64,000 bases of DNA from Nematostella vectensis (Eukaryota; Cnidaria; Anthozoa; Actiniaria; Edwardsiidae): assembly GCF_932526225.1 (NCBI RefSeq), contig NC_064034.1, positions 8,542,001 to 8,606,000 on the forward strand, in the 5' to 3' direction. The notes below the pieces were generated by a model. It worked only from the letters and a program-made list of their open reading frames with translations. It was not told where the DNA came from and searched no databases. Numbering within the stretch: the stretch's first letter is position 1; each line of letters opens with the position of its first letter. Below are positions 59,507 to 64,000 of the stretch, one piece after another. Both the position numbers and the translations under genes were made by a program.

Positions 59507-60817
59507 CCCGATGCAAGCCTGGGAAAATTGTTGTGTAATCACTTCCCAACGCACCGCATATCGTGAATCGGCGCTGCAACTTTCCCACGAAAGAATGACG
59601 TCGTCTTTGTATATTTCTGATCGCTGATTGGTTTATTCTAAGTCGATTACGCGAGTTTGTAAACACAATCATTTTGCACGAATAATCTGGTACGAATTGC
59701 ATGATCTAGAAGGGTACTTAGCGCACTTGACAGTTATGGATGGCTCTCTGTTCTGCTATTGTCTATAATCATTAGTCTCACTTCACGCGCCAATCAAACT
59801 CGTGGGAAAAGCATTTAGAAAGGCAATGAAATAAGAAAACAAACGGGATATAAGTTAGTTTTTTGTATTGCTGCTCAAACGCATTTCAGTATAGGAGTAA
59901 CTATCCATCAGTTTTGGTATGCATATCGATATTAGCTCAAGTCTGGGTTCAATGAAATCCATTGAGCTCTAGAAGTCAGACTTGGCTTAAGAGCTTTTAC
60001 ATGAATCTTATTGTCTAAAGATATAGCGTATCCGCACCAACAGTTTTAAAAAGGAATAACGAAAAACAAATATACAGAAATTAAAAAAAAAAACATTATA
60101 GCTATCCTCAACACTTTAAAACATGAGAAAGATCCGAAAAAAATTTCAATGTTTCCGGTGTGATTAACATAGTTATACTATTATATATAATTAGTAAACA
60201 ATTTCATTGCATGAATATACGATTAGTAGCTACGATGCACTATATGAAATCGTTGCATTATATGATGGAGGTAGACAAATATGCGAGTCGATTACGTGCT
60301 TATGGTATAAAGTACAACGATCCAGTTGAGAAGCTTTGACAATTACCCTTGTCAATGGCATTATTAATTACTACTATTGTTGACAATATACTTCTGCAAT
60401 TTGTATTGTTTATTTGAATCATATTAAGTAGGTAGAAACTTAGTTTGATAAAAAATCAGTGTTATTTGGGAGGGTAAGATCTCGAAGGATGTCAAGAAAG
60501 GAAGTTCTATGGCGATTGTTTTATCTTAGTTTTTCTCTACTTATTCTAGTTCAACCTGTTAAGTAAATAATGCCCCGTTCTAACGCCTATTGTTTAGTAC
60601 TTGATTGATAAAAATACAAATAAAAGACATATTTATTGAGGTTATTTAAGTTTTAAAAAATGTAATGAAACATTTTGGTTTAAAATCATAGAGTTGAACA
60701 AATTTTCACATTTAGGAAAGGATATTAGTAAAAAAATGAATTGTATCTTCCCCCTAACACTAACAAAACCCCGCTTCTCTTGTATCAATGAAAAGAAAAA
60801 GGATGTATTACACTCAC
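59507..60817. other. Upstream of gene B exon 1 (or intron if 60818 is used)
   Basis: AT-rich with no coding signal. A TGACGTC (CRE-like) site lies at about 59597-59603, less than 100 bases upstream of the gene B ATG; its use is untested. Confidence 0.4.
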
Positions 60818-60914
60818 CGTCTTCGAGATCCAGATCTACTTGCCCATCTGCAAAATGCAGCCAAATGCAAAGCAAGAGAAATAGACACACAAATGTCCTT
60901 TTATTGCACGCCAT
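60818..60914 (-). CDS. Signal-peptide exon, possible alternative first exon of gene B
   Basis: MACNKRTFVCLFLLLCIWLH then FADGQVDLDLED, ending in phase 1 at G|GTGAGT, so it could splice in frame to F5/8C-1 at 59146. It is more similar to the gene C first exon (shared LFL..CIWL and VDL.DG) than to the exon at 59410. Either it is an alternative promoter and leader for gene B, or a stranded duplicate. A TATA-like ATATTTAAG lies about 75 bases upstream of the ATG. Confidence 0.6.
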
Positions 60915-61876
60915 CGTGCAACATTCCACTTCAAAGTACTGCAATCTGTAGTTGGTTTTACAGCAGGCCTTGTTTCTGTAAAGCGCTTAAATATGTTTTA
61001 GGGGGCGCAGGCCAAGCGTCTGCACACGGACGTTTATGATTCACAAATGAGTAAAGGGGTCAAAGCAGGAACGTAAGTTCACATGCCACTTATCCATGAT
61101 TGACGGTCTTAGCAGCGATATATCACATATTTGGCAGTGATGTTGTCAGCGAGTGTTCTAGTACCCTGGAAGGACCCCCGTCATGTACGCACAGGATGAG
61201 TTCTATCGCATTTCGTCCTGGAAAGATTTTTTTCCAGAAAGTGTGAGGCATCGATAGCTACGTAGGCAAAGGCTGAAGTGCGAAGTGAGGGCAAAGAAAT
61301 ATTTTCTTGTATCTCCATTTAAAAATAATTTACGGCAAAACTTGATCATGGCGATCATTTTAACTAAATGTTAATATTTTAAAAATGCAAGTGGCCATTG
61401 ATATTACTATAATATAATTCCATCACATACGATAAGCATAAAAAGTATAAAAAGTTTTTTTATCTCCTGGAAATCGGCAGCGAAAAATGGAAAAATATGT
61501 AAGGGAATAGGTGAAAGAATCAGATGAAGGCAGATCCCTGCCTGTACAAGTTACAACTTTTGGCAAGCATTTACATCCTACACAATGTTATTGTATCCGG
61601 TCCTACTACCGGGATCAAAACGGTAACCCTGTGTGATAACCCAGACATTCGTCTCGCGACCGCCATTTTGTTCCCGTTTGGGTTATTACAGGGTGGTAAA
61701 GGGTATTTTTGTGAAACGAGATTTGGCCATTTTTCACCCTACGTGAAATCGTCCATTTCGACGTCGGTGAAACGTGATTTAAAAGGGCATTTTCGGTCCG
61801 CGAAACGTGAAATTCATTTTGCCCGGTCCGTGAAACGTGATCCATACCCCCTTTACCAGCCTGTTATTACACAAAA
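60915..61876. other. Left part of the divergent intergenic region
   Basis: Probably includes the promoter of the 60818-60914 exon. At about 61700-61850 a phrase GTGAAACGTGA recurs several times with variants (GTGAAATCGT, GCGAAACGTGA), suggesting a short-repeat element. Confidence 0.4.
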
Positions 61877-62900
61877 AGGTCGTGGCTAGATGGAATCCTT
61901 CAGACGTAGGTAACCGAGACGGACTGAGACTGCATCGAACTCGGACTCGTATGGCGGAGATTCTGTTTAGCAGATCTCGACACGAAAGCTGTTGCAATGA
62001 GGACTTGTAACTCGTACATCAGAAAAAAATGTAACATGGAACAATAGAAGACCTGATCTAAATAGTTTTAGCATTTATTTTTCACCAATGATTTTCGAGC
62101 GTATAAAAACGATGAAAAATACGCTCGGAATCCTTTACACGTAGGAAAGTGAAATGATGGAATCCCTCGGGCGTAGGGTTGGACTTATGTTTTTGTGATG
62201 GAATCCCTCAGGCGTAGTGTTCTTCTTAAAGGTTTTTTTTAAAGCAAACAGAATAGTTGAACCTACGGGCAGGAAGTACCCCTACCTCCATTACCATCAG
62301 TACCAGTACCACCAGTAATTCCACCACCAGAGCCCCCAGTACCAGTACTCCACGGACAGGAAGTACCATCAGCCTCAGGACCAGTACCACCAGTGCCATG
62401 ACAACCACACCCATTACTACCAGTACTCCACGGGCAGGAAGTACTACCACCAACAGTGACCCCAGTACCAGTAACATCACCACCAGTACCAGAACCACCA
62501 ACCCCAGTTTCACCACCACCACCACCAGTACCAGAACCACCAACCCCATACCAGTACCACAACTCCCACCACCAGTACCAGTACTCCACGGGCAGGAAGT
62601 ACTACCACCAACAGTGACCCCAGTACCAGTAACATCACCACCAGTACCAGTACCACCAACCCCATACCAGTATCACAACTCCCGCCACAAGTACCAGTAC
62701 TCCACGGGCAGGAAGTACCACTAGCACCAGTACTCCACATGTTACAATTTTTTCTGATGTACGAGTCACAAGTCCTCATTGCAACAGCTTTTGTGTGGAG
62801 ATTTGATAAACAGAATCTCCGCTATACGAGTCCGAGTTCGATGCAGTCTCAGTCCCTCTCGGTCTCCTACGTCTGAAGGATTCCATCTAGCCACGACCTT
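61877..62900. mobile_element. 1-kb element with about 160-bp terminal inverted repeats
   Basis: AAGGTCGTGGCTAGATGGAA at the left is repeated inverted at the right end. The two arms stay similar for about 160 bases, through ACTCGGACTCGTAT.GCGGAG, TTGCAATGAGGACTTGT and CAGAAAAAA.TGTAACATG. The interior is repeated sequence without a transposase, so the element is non-autonomous. Confidence 0.85.
62270..62735 (+). repeat. ACCAGT-type minisatellite inside the 1-kb element
   Basis: Built from ACCAGTACC/ACCACC phrases. AGTACTCCACGGGCAGGAAG occurs about four times, and a roughly 150-bp higher-order unit is present twice (from about 62429 and 62579). The open frames of Ser/Thr-rich or Pro/Val-rich peptide across it look compositional. 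Confidence 0.85.
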
Positions 62901-63416
62901 ACACTAATGTACCCGATTAAAATCACCCACTTTTACCTATCTGGCGTTGGGCTCTTGCTTCCTCTTCCACTGGCGCTACATAATTACATGAGCTCATAAA
63001 TAAATAAAGTCTTTATTTTGACCATTCCAAGACATTAAAAATGTCTTGCTCGGAAATTTTTATCCTGTTCTAACCTAAAATGTTCGACTCGACGAACTAC
63101 GCGCCATTCCCAAACGAGACAAGGATTTTGGATCCGCCGAGGTAGCGCAACAACGAATTTAGCTGTAACGGCGCTAAACGCCTTTTTATGATCGAAATTG
63201 CTCTCGGTATAACAGAAATCTTCCAGGCGTTTCTACAAAAAAACCCCACACACACCAGTAATAAGCAGCTAAGCGGGAGGTTCCAGAACTTTCTCTCTTC
63301 TGTTTACCAAGAGTGACCGCAAAGTACAGTGGGTGATAAAAACATTGGATTTTGTGTACACCCAACGGTCTGTAACTCGAAGAAAGATTTCTGTGGTTTG
63401 GATGTTAAAGCAGACG
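62901..63416. other. Region upstream of gene C
   Basis: Probable promoter side of gene C. Contains the palindrome-like AAATAAAGTCTTTATTT (about 63002-63018) and a hairpin CAAGACATTAAAAATGTCTTG (about 63028-63048). No clear TATA box. Confidence 0.4.
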
Positions 63417-63501
63417 ATGACGTTCAGTAAAAATACCATTGTTTTCCTATTTCTCGTGGTGTGTATCTGGCTGTGCAATGGACACGTAGATCTTGGAGAT
63501 G
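63417..63501 (+). CDS. Gene C exon 1: signal peptide (gene runs off right edge)
   Basis: MTFSKNTIVFLFLVVCIWLC then NGHVDLGDG, ending in phase 1 at G|GTGAGT. An in-frame ATG five codons upstream (MLKQT...) is an alternative start. The close match to the 60818-60914 exon in length, phase, LFL..CIWL core and VDL.DG end indicates a paralogous gene in the opposite direction. No second exon is seen before the edge. Confidence 0.65.
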
Positions 63502-64000
63502 GTGAGTGTACATCTAATCTCTCGAGTATTTTCATTGCAGAAGAACTTTCTCTATATCTATCTGTGGATCTGTCTTATCTTTTTTTTTATAAATAGTATG
63601 TTGCAAGCAAATAGGAACATTAATAACCAAATATTTTAAATACCTGAAATTATCAACTAAAATCGTAACTTTTCACTTTTGTAATTTTTCATTAAAACAA
63701 CATTTATCATATACATACAAATGTTATGTACATTATTCGTAGTGCGAAAACCTTCAGATGATGAGTTCGATGGAATTTACTAGTATTTAACAGAAATCAA
63801 TAACAACGCGTTGAAGGGTTTCTTTGTCTTAAATCTTTCAACTGGATGGTTTCACTTTACACATCAAGTATCGCAATTGACCGAGTAACAATACCTACTT
63901 ACATCAAACGACTACTTATATCGCGACATTTTCCAAAAACAGCCACAACTCCCCCAGGATGCATTTTCAGTTCTCAATTAATTTACTACAGGGTATAACT
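63502..64000 (+). other. Start of gene C intron 1
   Basis: AT-rich, with no exon, repeat or RNA that I can support. Confidence 0.4.

Noticed and set aside
62226-62779. Ser/Thr-rich mucin-like and Gly/Trp/Tyr-rich frames on both strands
   Set aside because: They lie wholly inside a minisatellite within an inverted-repeat element; several frames are open at once and none has a signal peptide or exon signals.

Overview
This is animal nuclear DNA, most likely from an anthozoan cnidarian. The basis is the AT-rich sequence, the many short GT-AG introns, the abundant small foldback transposons, and secreted or surface proteins built from EGF, vWA, F5/8 type C (discoidin), fibronectin-II-like and WSC-like domains. 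A Nematostella-like sea anemone would fit, but this is inference: nothing here names the species. There is no bacterial-type operon, CRISPR array, rRNA gene or intact tRNA gene.

Layout. (1) Gene A, minus strand, runs from a signal-peptide exon at 23884-23950 to beyond the left edge. I reconstructed 42 exons by hand; they encode about 2,762 residues within the window, and every junction keeps frame. Order: signal peptide, EGF, WSC-like, two F5/8C, FN2-like, three EGF, vWA, two EGF, vWA. Then EGF, WSC-like, two F5/8C, FN2-like and a longer EGF/vWA run follow, so the gene contains a large internal duplication. (2) 23951-38018 is a 14 kb gene-poor stretch holding a tRNA-like SINE, several inverted-repeat elements, a frameshifted relic of a Cys-rich-tail gene, an old tandem duplication and a 48-bp minisatellite. 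(3) Gene B, minus strand, 59506 to 38019, is complete in the window: 32 exons, a 10,794-base reading frame (about 3,597 residues), stop at 38019-38021. It encodes a signal peptide, [F5/8C - seven vWA - EGF] twice, a third F5/8C, a short stalk, one transmembrane helix and a Gly/Ala/Ser-rich tail. (4) A second signal-peptide exon (60818-60914, minus) could be an alternative first exon of gene B. (5) Gene C starts on the plus strand at 63417 with a related signal-peptide exon and leaves the right edge. A 1-kb element with about 160-bp inverted ends lies between the divergent starts.

How the genes fit together. A, B and C look like a local family of large modular extracellular or membrane proteins that grew by phase-1 exon shuffling and block duplication. 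The main unusual point is that the vWA metal sites are degenerate in opposite ways. Gene A keeps the first acidic residue of the site but loses the central Asp in five of six domains. Gene B loses the first Asp in all 14 domains but keeps the central Asp in all 14. Such proteins may act in adhesion, extracellular matrix or recognition; the sequence does not settle which.
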